Made by a program: the position numbers and the translations under genes
Part shown: piece by piece, positions 10,680 through 22,261 of the stretch
How the letters are laid out: every line of letters begins with the position of its first letter
Numbering within the stretch: position 1 is the stretch's first letter
The notes under the pieces: generated by a model
Databases searched by the model: none
What the model was told of the DNA's origin: nothing
The model's input: only the letters and a program-made list of their open reading frames with translations
From: an uncultured bacterium
GTDB lineage: Bacteria > Patescibacteriota > Gracilibacteria > Absconditabacterales > Absconditicoccaceae
NCBI GenBank assembly: GCA_903904875.1
Contig: CAIVEC010000006.1
Coordinates: 1-46,934 of the forward strand
Direction: 5' to 3'
DNA: 46,934 nt

Positions 10680-11003
10680 CTATCTTCTTCTCTTTTTTGC
10701 TACTGGTTTTTTTGCAGCCACAATAATTTTCACTTTGCTTTGTTTCATAAACTTATTCCATAAACATCCGAAGATCATTCCTACAAGGTATCCTACAGCA
10801 AAGGTGAAGACTACAAGAATAATTCCTTTTGTTCGAGTCGCTGTCGTTAGGGTATACACCGGTTGGATTAAATGAAGTCCGAAAATCCGGTTAAGGTAAC
10901 TTTGCATGAAGGCAGGGAAGATAGCTATCAGTAATGTTCGAATGAGATGCATCAATCAAACAAAGCTACCAATCACTAGCCCAAGTTTGTACTTATTGAC
11001 CAT
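10680..11003 (-). CDS. Small membrane protein with basic C-terminus
   Basis: MVNKYKLGLVIGSFV(TGA)LMHLIRTLL...KKPVAKKRRR, 107 aa. Confidence 0.6.
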
Positions 11004-11033
11004 GAGAGATATAATAAAGAAATAAAGAGAACT

Positions 11034-11213
11034 TTATTTTTTTATGAATGTGAATATTGCGAATACCACCATACCTGCTCACAATCCTATGAACATTCCT
11101 GCTACCAAATTATTAAACAAAAATCAACATCCCATTCCTAGGAGTACTCCTGCAGGAATAAATAATGCTGATTTGTTTTCTTGTGGTTTTTTTTCTGTTT
11201 CATGATGTGTCAT
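11034..11213 (-). CDS. Small two-TM membrane protein
   Basis: MTHHETEKKPQENKSALFIPAGVLLGMGC(TGA)FLFNNLVAGMFIGL(TGA)AGMVVFAIFTFIKK; 59 aa. Confidence 0.55.
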
Positions 11214-11314
11214 GTGAAAAATAACATGATAAAATATCATTGCATATTTTAACGATTTACTTGAGTCTTGCAATGGTTTTTATTGTAAGCCTACCTACCG
11301 GCAGGCAGGCATTT

Positions 11315-12304
11315 TTATTTTTTTCTTGATAAAATTTTTTGAAAATCTGCAGGTATGGGTGCTTCAAATGTTATTTTTTTGTTTTTAAATGGGTCTTGAA
11401 AACTGTATTTTCGGCAATGGAGCAATTGCCTGTTGATGCCTAATGATTTGTAGAGAATCCTATTCGCCGCCGGATTACCGTAGATGATATCACCGAGCAC
11501 GGGATATCCTTCATTACTGACATGTACTCTGATCTGATGCATCCTTCCTGTATGGATTTTCACTTTCAATAATGAGATCGGTCCGAGCAGCGGATGCTGA
11601 ATGAATTTTTCCAATCGACATTCTGTCCTGGCTTCCAATCCTTCGCGATAATCTATTTTGACTTGAGATCTATCAGAAATTTTATTGTAGGATTTAGTTA
11701 TGGGTTTATCGATGAGAACGTGACTGGGAAATTTACCGACGACAATGGTCAGATATTGTTTATCGATATTTCTTTCCCTGATGATGGTGTTTATATACTG
11801 CAATGCTTCATAGCTTTTGGCAGCAATCAAGACTCCTGACGTATCTCTATCGAGTCTGTACCCGAAAGATGGTTTGAAGGTGTCTGTTTTATATTCTTCA
11901 GCGTATTTATCCAAATAATCATTCATGGAAAGATCGTTCCGATGTTTGTTTCCAGGGTGCATAGGTATGCCAGCGGGTTTATCCAAGACAATCCGATGTT
12001 CATCTTCATAGAGAATCTGCTGTTTGAATTTTTTGATGTCTACTTTTTCCAGTTTGCGGTCTTTTTGGCTGACTAATACTGATAAATCTTCAGTTCCCAT
12101 CTGTACTTTATCGTTTATTTGGACAATATCGTCCTCCTGAAGCCTGTATTGTTCTTTTACTCTTTTACCATTGACTTTTATCAATCCTTTCCTGATCGTA
12201 CTGTAAATGTCCGCCAAGCGAACTTGCGGATATTTTTTGAACCGTTTCCTCAAAAACCTATCAAATCTCTGATCAGAAGCTGTTTTATCGATTTTTATCT
12301 CCAT
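11315..12304 (-). CDS. RluA-family 23S rRNA pseudouridine synthase with S4 domain
   Basis: S4 RKGLIKVNGKRVKEQYRLQEDD; HRIVLDKPAGIPMHPG; FGYRLDRDTSGVLIAAK; HTGRMHQIRVHVSNEGYPVLGDIIYG. Confidence 0.93.
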   Translation of the reverse strand: MEIKIDKTASDQRFDRFLRKRFKKYPQVRLADIYSTIRKGLIKVNGKRVKEQYRLQEDDIVQINDKVQMGTEDLSVLVSQKDRKLEKVDIKKFKQQILYEDEHRIVLDKPAGIPMHPGNKHRNDLSMNDYLDKYAEEYKTDTFKPSFGYRLDRDTSGVLIAAKSYEALQYINTIIRERNIDKQYLTIVVGKFPSHVLIDKPITKSYNKISDRSQVKIDYREGLEARTECRLEKFIQHPLLGPISLLKVKIHTGRMHQIRVHVSNEGYPVLGDIIYGNPAANRILYKSLGINRQLLHCRKYSFQDPFKNKKITFEAPIPADFQKILSRKK

Positions 12305-12555
12305 TAGGAAAGTATTCACAGCCAAAAAGTAAAAAAATCTCCATTGTTCTATCTATCGTCTGTCTATTTGCAAGAAGAGGTGAATTCCAAAGCCAAGCTA
12401 TAGATGACTATCTATATCTCTATCGTTGAAATTCTTCTTAAGAAGCCAGATTTAAAACATTACGCTTACGAAGACCACGATTATACATATTTTAGGGAAA
12501 ATGATGAATTCATATCCTATCATTTTTTAAAAAAATCGCTGAATGCGATTTTTAG

Positions 12556-12633
12556 TGGGGCGGCTGACCGGAATCGAACCGGCGACATTCTGAGTCACAG
12601 TCAGACGCTCTAACCAACTGAGCTACAGCCGCC
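12556..12633 (-). tRNA. tRNA-His (GTG)
   Basis: Cloverleaf on minus strand: G-1:C73 pair, acceptor GCGGCTG/CAGCCGC, anticodon loop CTGTGAC, T-loop TTCGATT, encoded CCA. Confidence 0.95.
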
Positions 12634-12807
12634 ATAAAAAAATATGTGTTTTCCACGTGATTATGTGTACTTTTTTCCTCAGTAAATGCAAGATTTTTTG
12701 ATATAATATCAGTGATAATCGTTGAATACCGTTTTTGTAAAATAATTTGATTTTCTTACTGAAAAGAATAAAGTTCCGTCACTATTTTACTTATTATTCT
12801 TATTATT

Positions 12808-13122
12808 ATGAAAAAGATTTTTTGGACTACTGTTTTTTGGCTTGTTGTATTTTTTGGATTCGCTTTCTATGCAAAAATGTTTGATGCAAACATGGCAGCA
12901 GGTATAAGTACTTGGCTTGGTACAACAACTATCACAACTAGTTGAGAAGTCATCCCTACTACTGGTGCTGAAAATGATGTTATGAGCGGAATCAATGCCA
13001 TCCAAACAACGCTTACTGATATGCAAACAACGCTTAATGCGCTTGCAGGTTGAACAACAACCACAACAGTTACTCCAACTCCTGTAGTCGAAACACAAAC
13101 TACGTGAGCAACAGCTAACTAA
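12808..13122 (+). CDS. Short secreted/membrane protein, paralogous N-terminus to the next gene
   Basis: MKKIFWTTVFWLVVFFGFAFYAKMFDANMAAGISTWLG...; 104 aa to TAA. Confidence 0.65.
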
Positions 13123-13169
13123 TATTCTAGGGTAAAGATTTTACCATATAAGAATTGAAATTCCTATAG

Positions 13170-13219
13170 ATAAAAACGACGTTACCCCGTAGTACTACGG
13201 GGTCGGTGTCTTATTTTAT
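13170..13219. promoter_or_regulatory. Structured hairpin element type A, copy 1
   Basis: ATAAAAACGACGTTA-CCCCGTAGTACTACGGGG-TCGGTGTCTTATTTTAT; partner at 25778..25828. Confidence 0.6.
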
Positions 13220-13235
13220 CCTTAACTTTCCATGC

Positions 13236-13901
13236 ATGAAAAAAATCTTCCGGACTACCGTATTTTGGTTTCTCGTCATTTTCCTGTTCCGATCATATAT
13301 GAGAGTATTCGATCATCCGCTCGGTAGGGAAGTAGGTTCCCGATTCGGTAAATGTCAGCAGGTCTGTCTGACAGGCGGTATAGCTACCGGTCTTACTGAA
13401 CAACTTACTAGCATCCAAACTCAACTTGATTTACTCAATCAGAAACTTCAATCTGAATCTCAACAGCCACCACAAATTTCCTTATTCCAGACGACCGCTC
13501 CGACCAAGGTCGCCTTATATTATTTCAATCAGACAGAAGATCAAAAGCTAGCTCCGGAACAACAGGTAAACTTATCTTCCATTCTTCCTGTGTATCGTAT
13601 ATTCCCTGCAAGCAAAAATCTTCTCGTAGATACCATCAATGAATTGATAAAATGAAATCTGACTGCTAATGAAAAACAGCAATGATTTATGACAGAATTT
13701 CCTAATATAAAATTCAAATTACTCTCTACTGATTTAGCTCCTGATGGTACTTTGACTTTGGAGTTTACTGATGTCCCGGGATTCACTGACGGCTGATCTG
13801 CTCGTATGCTGATCCTTTCAAACGTCATTGAAAAGACTGCACTCCAGTTCCCTGGCGTAAAGAAAGTCGTATTTGTTCCAGAAACCTTGTTCCAACCATA
13901 A
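13236..13901 (+). CDS. Membrane-anchored GerMN-like domain protein
   Basis: MKKIF(CGG)TTVFWFLVIF...; TKVALYYFNQTEDQKLAPEQQ...ILPVYRIFPASKNLLVDTINELIKGNLTANEKQQGFMTEFP...; 221 aa. Confidence 0.65.
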
Positions 13902-14025
13902 ATAGACTTTAGTTATTAGTCTTTAGACCTTAGCTAAGAACACTGACGAAAATTTAGTGTTCTTTTGCTTTTTTCAAGGAAATCATTATACTTAATACTG
14001 TTTATTTAGTGATCTTTTTGTGTAT

Positions 14026-17000
14026 ATGGCAAAAAATAAAAAAGGGAAGAATTCAAAACACATCGATCATGATGAGAAAAAAACTTCTGAAAAAACCGGT
14101 TCCAAAAAAACCAATATTTCAGATGCTTTTTTAGATGAACTCAAATGAGCTTTTGATAAATTTGAAGAAATCCCTGATTCCAAAAAAATAGAACTTTATG
14201 GTAATAATGAATACTTAGCGCAATTTTTGATCTATTTCGAAAAAGAGTATCCTGATCTGTTTAATAAGATAGATAAAAAAGATTTGCCAATCTATATGAA
14301 AGCATTGGAAGATAAAAAACGATTTTCATTTACTAATATAATAAAAAAATCTGAAACGATTCACAAAGAATTCTGACCTGAAGATACAGAACAGCATGTG
14401 ATGCAAAACAGCTTAGACAAATTACATACATTTTGTGATGACAACAAGAATAACATCCCTGCTGATGCTTTCAGTAAATTTGCCAGTGCAGCAGGTTTCC
14501 ATCCTACAACTCATGTCATCAATTTTGATGGCAAACTCAAAACCATCGATGATCTCTATCCGTTGTGGAATAAATTTCTGGAAAAAGAAGATATATCCCT
14601 TACCGATGCTGTCGCTGAAAAAGCTACGAAGATTTTAATCCCTGAATATAATCCTACAGAGAGGATCATAGTGGAGGTCGCTTTGAAAAAAATAAGGAAA
14701 GAACTTACCTGAAAACTCAAGACTGATTTTGATGAAAGATTCCCTTTACCTATCGATATTTTCAGTTCTTATCAGGATATCATCAGCTTCAAAAATGAAT
14801 GGATATCGTTCCTTGACGAACATCAGGCTGAGATCGATGGCAAACTCGCAAAAAAATTGGATGCTATCATTGTCACCAATGGTGATATTAAAAAAGTACT
14901 CTTGGAATCAGGAAGAAAATTCGATGATACGAAATGATTCTCAGAATGGGAACAATATTTCAGACGTATCTTCAATAAGCTTGCCACTCGCCAGCTGTTT
15001 GAAGAAGTCCAAAAGACACAGGAAACCATCGATCATTATCTTGATGCGATGGCCAATACATTCAAGGAATTCCCTCCGTACGTCAATGAGATTCTGCGCA
15101 TCTATCCCTTCAATGATAAAAATATTGTCGCTATCGATCCTTCATTCCATACTGATCTCGAACATATCGATATGCAGATTTCCGATCTTCAGCTTAACTA
15201 TTCTTCTGCTCCTGAAGATCAAAGAGCAGAATTAAGAAAACAAATTCATGCGCTCAAACAGGAAAGAGAATACCGCAGACGGCAAGCATATATCGCGTTT
15301 CTTAAAACCAAGGATGCTGCTCTTGCTGATATATTCACTCAATTGGTTTGAAGTAAATTTGATTTTTCCGTATTATCTCCGGATCAGCAGCAATTGCTTG
15401 TTAATACCCTCGTAAAACACAAACTCGAAGATACGATCAAAAATAAAGTCCCTGAATTGCTTTCGGTGACTGAAGAAGAGCTTACCCAATTTATGAATGA
15501 TCTTTTTGATCTCAAGAAGATGGATATCACTATTCCAACTAGAACTGGTCCTATTCCTTTGTCGTTCGTCAAAAAAGAATTTTTATCCAGTGTCCGTAAA
15601 GACCTTCTTGGAATCGATGATCTGGAAAATATCCAGAATCTTCCGCTCAATTTCGTCACGCAACTTACCGACAGCAATGCCGCGTTTTTTGAGGATAGTG
15701 CATCGATATTCGATTCGATATATACTGATTTCGTTGCAAGAAACTGAACAAGACATCGTATCAATGATGCGTATAAAGTCAGGATAAAAAAAGACGGAAA
15801 AATAGTCGAATGATATCTTTCTTCTTATTGTCCGATTGATGAGAAATATAATGATGAAAATTATGATGGAAAAGAATTGTTCCTGTATTCTGAACCAATC
15901 ACAGCGCCGAATAAAGAAAGGAAATTGGTCACCCGGGAAGGAATCGACGATGGAACTCCTGTTATCATCAAACATGATGAACAATGACAATGTGATATAG
16001 AGATTCTGGACAGAAAAATCAATCTCAATGGTGAAGCATTGTGAGCTTTGCTTTTCGGCTATGTACTCGGTCAACAGAGCAGGGAGATTTCCATGTCACC
16101 AGAAAAAGAGAAAGAATTGGCAGAAAAATTTAAGCAGCTCGGTAAACTTGATGTGTACAAAGAAAAAGAGGAATGAGAGGAAGAGGAACCAGAACCTGTG
16201 ACAGAAAAAGATGAATCCAAAGTCGAAAAATCAGAATATCAAAAATTTTTGGATGATCGAAAATTACTCAAATGATATACTTTCCCGGAAGAGAAATATA
16301 ATATTAAAGGTAAAGAAAATTTCGGTTTTGTAGAATGAACGAGATTGTTTGTCCCTTTTGCTGATAGCGAACTCTATCCTAAGAACGAATGAAAAGCATG
16401 GATACAGCTTGAGATCATAGAAATCAATGAACTAAAATGAACATTCAAGGTAAAAGTTCATGGTGGAGAATTAAAATTATGAGGCTCTGAATGAAAAACC
16501 AAGGAACTGGCTATGAATGCTTCATCATTTGAAGATATCAGGAAAAATTTCGGCGATATCTATAAGCTTCCTAACACCAAATGATTGACCATGGACGATG
16601 AGATACGTATGGTGGATTCATGATGATTGGCCAAAGATCTTCAAAAGAAACATTTGGGAAGCGTCCAACGAGATGGAAAATGATTTACGTTCGTTAACGG
16701 TGATTATGCCAATGATCCTGTTACTCACTTCGGTTTCTATGAGGCTGGAATCTGAGAATCCCATGATAAAGAAACCAGAGCAAATTATAGCTTATACACG
16801 ATCAAATATAATCCAAATGCCACCGTTTCTCTCTCAGGAGAATTTAAGGATGGTAATGTCATCAAGAAATATTTCCGTGATATGGATTATCCTACGTTTT
16901 TGATTTTTATCAAAGAAAAATGACTCCAACCAAAAAGCAAGGAACAGGCTGAGGATATGAAAAACAAACAGAAAATCGAGAATCAGGAAACGCCTACTAC

Positions 17001-19242
17001 GGTCCGCGGGTTCAGTATCAATAATATCATCGGTTTTTTCAAGAATTGATTTACCAAAATCAATGATGCTATCAAAAAATATGATGAAGAAAGAACGGAG
17101 GATTTGACTGATGCCCTTACTAGACAAGGTCAATTGTACGGAGATATAGGGAAACTCTTCGGTCCTTTTTCTAGGATTTCTTCCTCATTTGAGACTATGG
17201 GTGCAGAATATTACCTTGAGAGAGATAGTAGGATCTGGAAGAAGGTGGAAAAGCGAAAAAAATTCTATGAAGACGCTGATTTCTCATTGATCTATGAAAC
17301 TATCCTGAAACCTATGCTCCAATGACAGGTTACCATCAAACCTCATTACAAAGCCGCTGCGATATTGCTTGCTATGATTTCCAAAGGAAAATGACCATAT
17401 AGCAAAAATCCTGAATTCGCTGCAAAAGGTATGCGGGTCAATATCCTCATGTGACCTGCACATCAGCAAAGATATCTAGATATGCGTGAAAAACTCACCA
17501 GGGAACTTGAACAAGGTTCGGCTATGTATGGAGCCTTATGGACTGATAATAAGAAAAATGAAATCCTGGAACTTGAGATGAAATATATCGTCCATGTCAT
17601 GGATGGAAGACAGCTTGGAATACAGGATCAGGATAAAACAAAATATTATTTTTATGGAAAATATTCCAAAACATTCATCGATGAACTGGAAAAATGATAT
17701 ACTTCATTCTTTAGCCAATCAACGGTTGAAGACTGATTCGGAAAAGCGAAAGGCGCAAGCTTTGAATTTGCCAGAGGTGAATTTTTCAGATTTTTGCCTG
17801 ATAGGCCACAACAAGCGATACCATATCTCAGGGTGATGGCTACCAAGGCTATGAACGACAGTCAAAAAAAAGCGTTTGAAGTAGCTGTGATGGCAGGAAT
17901 GCTTTCCGGTATCTTTCTTACCATGACCGATTCTGAAACCCAATGATTTGTCCAAAAAATCTCTAGGACCATGTGATTTGTTCCTGGTATCCGGGTCAAA
18001 GATATCAATCAACAGACCAAATTACAGAGAATGCTTGATATCTTCAGCAACAGAAATTTCAGTACCTCTACAAAATATACCCCAGAAAAATTTTCCTTTA
18101 GGGATATGTCTGGAGGGACTAAAAATTTTGTAAAACGAGATGATCCTACCAAACCTTGAAAATTCGAACCATGAACTTTCCAAACATGGATATCCAAAGA
18201 TGATACTCTCACTAAATTGAGCAAATTCTTCAAAATCACCGGTGGAAATTTCGATAACAAAACATTGCTTGATATCTACGTAGATCCTAAGACTTCTCCA
18301 TCAGACAAAGCATTGATCGAAGAATTCCTCAAAAACACCAATGAAAAAAATGAAGCTCTAGATTCGGAGGTCCAAAAAAATCCTTCTGCACATACAGGAT
18401 CCATCTTGACGAGAAGCCAGAGTGCTGTCCAACAATTGATGAAATGCAAAAATGGATTTTTCGACGGTGCAAATACGGACGAAAATCAAACTATGCAGTA
18501 TTTTCGAAATAATGTCGCCAATGAGTTCCCTGCAAAAGAATGCAGTAAGGAAAGCGTGGATTTTTATCTCAAAAAATTCTTGAATCGGTTTGAAGAGAGA
18601 TGATTTACGTGAAGCGGCAGAACGATTTTTGTCAAAAGATTACAAACTGTCAAAAAATTGATGGCTGCTGGACGTCAAAGTGAAGCCCAGGATATCTTAC
18701 GATATAGTATCGTAGGAACAATCGTCAGAACTTTAAATGGAGCTGCTCCTCAAGAACTTCAAAAGTGATTGGAAGTGTTTATGAACTTTTTCAAAAGTAA
18801 TCTTAACCAGATTCTAGATTCTACCATGGTCAAGGATGTCTTTGGTCCCCAATTCGTTAAAGATAGTCAGGAACCGTATGAGTGCGGAGATTGGTATGAA
18901 TATATCGATAATTTACCGCAAAATGCGAATCTGGCTTTTGGCGCTGAAGGCAAGATAAGAGGCGCTATCAAGAAAAAATATGCTAATCCTAACTATATTA
19001 ATAGGGATATCTATAAATTGGCTGAGGATCTCTTCAGAAGTGCTGCCATACAAAATCGTTTCAATAATTATTATGTTTCTGAAAAAAAATCTGACATTGC
19101 CAAAAAATCTTCTTCTAAGGCTACCTGAGCTAAGATACAAAATCCTGAGGTAGTGGAAAAAGTAAGGCAAATTCTGGAAGGTAAACAGCCTTGAGAGATA
19201 TCTTTCCCGATAGAAAGTGAAGACATGTATGAAAATTACTAA
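14026..19242 (+). CDS. Giant uncharacterised protein (1738 aa)
   Basis: Single frame from ATG 14026 to TAA 19240..19242, interrupted only by TGA; more than eight track ORFs are in this frame; no recognised domain. Confidence 0.85.
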
Positions 19243-19408
19243 TTATTATATTCATAATATTTTTCTGACCTCCTTGCGAGGTCTTTTTCCTGTCTGCGGT
19301 AAGATTTTCATTTTCTCTCGATTTTCTTTCCTTGACTTCCTCTTTTTTTTTGCTACTACCTGAACATAAAAAACAGAAATAAAATATTTACCTTAAAATA
19401 AAAATCTT

Positions 19409-19999
19409 ATGAAAAAAGGGAAATTCATCGTTCTTTATGGCACTAATAACTTGGGAAAGACTACTCAAGCTAAATTGGTTATTGAAAAACTTCAGCAACA
19501 AGGCATTAAAGCGGAATTTACAAAATATGCACATTATGACCTTGAACCTACGGGTAAGTTGATAAATGACTATCTCAGGGAAGGTAATCCTAATAAGTTT
19601 TCGCCGAGAGAATTCCAGCTTCTTCATTTTGCTGAAAGGCTCCAATATGAGCCAATTCTTAAAGAAAAACTTGATCAAGGCATTAATGTTATTGCCGAAG
19701 ATTATTTTCCGACAGCGATTGCATGGGGGACGGGGGCAGGAGTAGACCAAGATTTTTTGGAATACCTCTACAAGTTTATCCGTCATGAAGATCTTGGATT
19801 CCTTTTTGATGGAACAAGATTTACCCAATCTATCGAATCTGGTCATAAGCATGAAACTGATGATGTATTGACACAAAAAGTCCGTGAAGTGCATCAGGAT
19901 CTAGGGAAAAAATATGGCTGGCTGCTTATCAACGCCAACGATACTATCGAAAACATTCATGCAAAAATCTGGGAAGCTATTTCAAACATCCTCGAATAA
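19409..19999 (+). CDS. tmk: Thymidylate kinase
   Basis: FIVLYGTNNLGKTTQAKLV P-loop; ERLQYEP; NVIAEDYFPTAIAWG; 196 aa. Confidence 0.88.
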   Translation: MKKGKFIVLYGTNNLGKTTQAKLVIEKLQQQGIKAEFTKYAHYDLEPTGKLINDYLREGNPNKFSPREFQLLHFAERLQYEPILKEKLDQGINVIAEDYFPTAIAWGTGAGVDQDFLEYLYKFIRHEDLGFLFDGTRFTQSIESGHKHETDDVLTQKVREVHQDLGKKYGWLLINANDTIENIHAKIWEAISNILE

Positions 20000-20062
20000 G
20001 TGCATATATGCAACGTATGCTCCTGGGTATTCTCGGGAGATTTTTTTGTTAGCTAAATAAAT

Positions 20063-20917
20063 TTGAAAAACAGAACTGATTGTATATACATTGATTGCTT
20101 GTTTTTATTGTTAAAGAAATCAATGATAGGATCGCGTACCAGGATAGTGCTTTTGACATCATTTTTCACCTTTACATTTACTCTACTGCTCTTGGCATTG
20201 GTACAAAACTATGCGCATGCCGGGACCACTACATTACCTCCTGTTCGTATCGTTGCTGTGGTAGATACTGCTGATATCCAGCCTGCTATAGAGCATGAGA
20301 TAGTGCCTACTTTTGGAGTCGAACATAACGCTCCGTGATTTGATTTTGCTAGCGATGATTCTTATCAGAGATATTTGAGTTCAGATAATCCATTCCAGAA
20401 TCTGAATTATATACCGACAGACTTGGTTGTGATTGACTCCGATTTTACGGCGAACAATTCAAGAGCGTTTCAGCTGAGACAGGAAGCCGCTACGCAATTC
20501 GCTGATATGGCGCGGCATTTCCGACATGCATTCAGCGGCGACAGACTCTATATATCAAGCGCATACAGAAGCAAATCATTTCAGGATTATCTCATCAAGC
20601 AATGATGCGCGTCCACCAAATGCGCACAAGTCGGTACGAGCGAACATCAAGCATGATTAGCCTTAGACCTCAAAGTGATTACGAAATGAGGCAAATGATA
20701 TTCACTTGATCTCAACGGCAAACCGAATAAATATTATGATCGATTGAAAACCAATGCTGCGAACTTCGGATTCCATAACACCTACCAGAAAGGCGTGGAT
20801 GTGGACGGTAAAATTGCTGAATGACGGCATCGAAGATATCTCTGAACTGAATTAGCTACAATTCTATCTGTGAACAATCAGACTTTTGCAGAATACTACA
20901 ATACAATGAAAAATTAA
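20063..20917 (+). CDS. D-alanyl-D-alanine carboxypeptidase, VanY type
   Basis: SSAYRSKSFQDYLIKQ, GTSEHQA(TGA)LALDLK, FGFHNTYQKG..AE(TGA)(CGG)H(CGA)RYLG equivalent to SEHQxGLAxD and ExWHWRYxG. Confidence 0.88.
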
Positions 20918-21030
20918 TAATTAATAATGAAAAATGTAGGAATCATATTTATTAATAAAAAAAATACCAACATTATTCATTTTTCACTTTTCATTATTCA
21001 TTCACTTTAGTTGCTTAATTACTTCATTAC

Positions 21031-21600
21031 ATGAAAACCATAAAGAAGGACGAACTTCAGGAGAAGCTTGAAGAAGCGCAGAAACATCAAGACGACAAGA
21101 AATATCAGGAACTGGAAAATAAAATCGTCCAATTGGAAAAAGCGAATAAGGAACTTGAAGAGATAGCAAAAAGATCACAATACGACTACATCAATCTCAA
21201 AATGGATTTTGATAGATATCAGAAACAGATACAGGAATCCAGCCATACGATGGAGTTGAATTCACTCTTATCAGTCGTCAAAAAGTTTTTGCCGTTTATC
21301 GAAGATCTCAGAAAATCATTGGAAAACATCACGGACGAGCACAAGGAAGATCCGCTGACGAAATGAGTTCAGATGATTTATGATAAATTTCTCAAGACGC
21401 TTGAACATTTGCATATCAAACCTATTGCATCGGTAGGATTAGTCCCTGATTCCTTTTTGCATGAACCGGTGAGTGTAGAGCCTGTGGAAGATGAAAAACT
21501 GAAAGGAAAAATCATCAAGGAATTTGAAAGAGGATTTGTGTATGACAAGGATTGAGATAAAAAAGTTGTCAGAGCTTCTAAGGTAATCGTGGGACAATAA
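21031..21600 (+). CDS. grpE: Nucleotide exchange factor GrpE
   Basis: YDYINLKMDFDRYQKQ, MIYDKFLKTLEHLHIKPI, FERGFVYDKD(TGA)DKKVVRASKVIVGQ. Confidence 0.9.
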
Positions 21601-21705
21601 TCTTGATTCTAGGCCAAGAATTACTACTCTTGGTCCGGCCATGCACGCCAGAGGCGTGTAAATCCGCCAGAGGCGGATAAAATGGAATTGGATATAATTA
21701 GTTAT

Positions 21706-21787
21706 GCTCAGGTGATGGAACTGGTATACATGTACGATTGAGGTTCGTATGCCGTAAGGCTTGAGGGTTCGAGTCCCTTCCTGAGCA
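21706..21787 (+). tRNA. tRNA-Leu (GAG)
   Basis: GCTCAGG...TACGA-TTGAGGT-TCGTA, long variable arm GCCGTAAGGC, GAGGGTTCGAGTCCCTT, CCTGAGC A; no encoded CCA. Confidence 0.93.
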
Positions 21788-21814
21788 AATTATATTTACA
21801 ACTTAATCTAAAAT

Positions 21815-22261
21815 ATGACCCTATTGGAACGTTTGACGCATGATTACAAAGAAGCGATGAAAGCCAAGGATGAAACAAAAAAAACTGTTTTGAACCTTGT
21901 TTTGGCTAAGATCAAAAATAAGAAAATAGAGCTTCAGAAAGACCTTGAAGATATCGATATCATCGGTATTCTCAAAAAAGAAGTCAAAGAAATTCTTGAA
22001 ACTATCGGATTCTTGGAAAAGGCTAATAAACCTGAAGAAATAGAGATAGAAAAACAGAAAAAAATTCTCCTCGAATTCTATCTTCCTGCTACGATGACCA
22101 AAGAACAGACCACTGAACTCATCAAAAAACTCATTTCTGACCACAATATCACTGACCTCAAAACCCAGAGATGACTACTGATGAAAGAATTGATGGCCAA
22201 CTACAAATGACAAGTGGACGGTCAGCTCGTCAACGAGATTATCAACGAAATGATTCAATAA
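21815..22261 (+). CDS. GatB/YqeY domain-containing protein
   Basis: MTLLERLTHDYKEAMKAKDETKKTVLNLVLAKIKNKKIE...TQR(TGA)LLMKELMANYK(TGA)QVDGQLVNEIINEMIQ; TGAs at conserved Gly. Confidence 0.9.

Noticed and set aside
12404-12613. 69-aa ORF ending ...AADRNRTGDILSHSQTL
   Set aside because: The C-terminal part is translation of the antisense of tRNA-His, a classic annotation artefact.
14435-15787. Alternate-frame ORFs 14435..14638, 14729..15235, 15497..15787
   Set aside because: They overlap the 1738-aa frame and have biased composition (Ile/Ser-rich) typical of off-frame translation.
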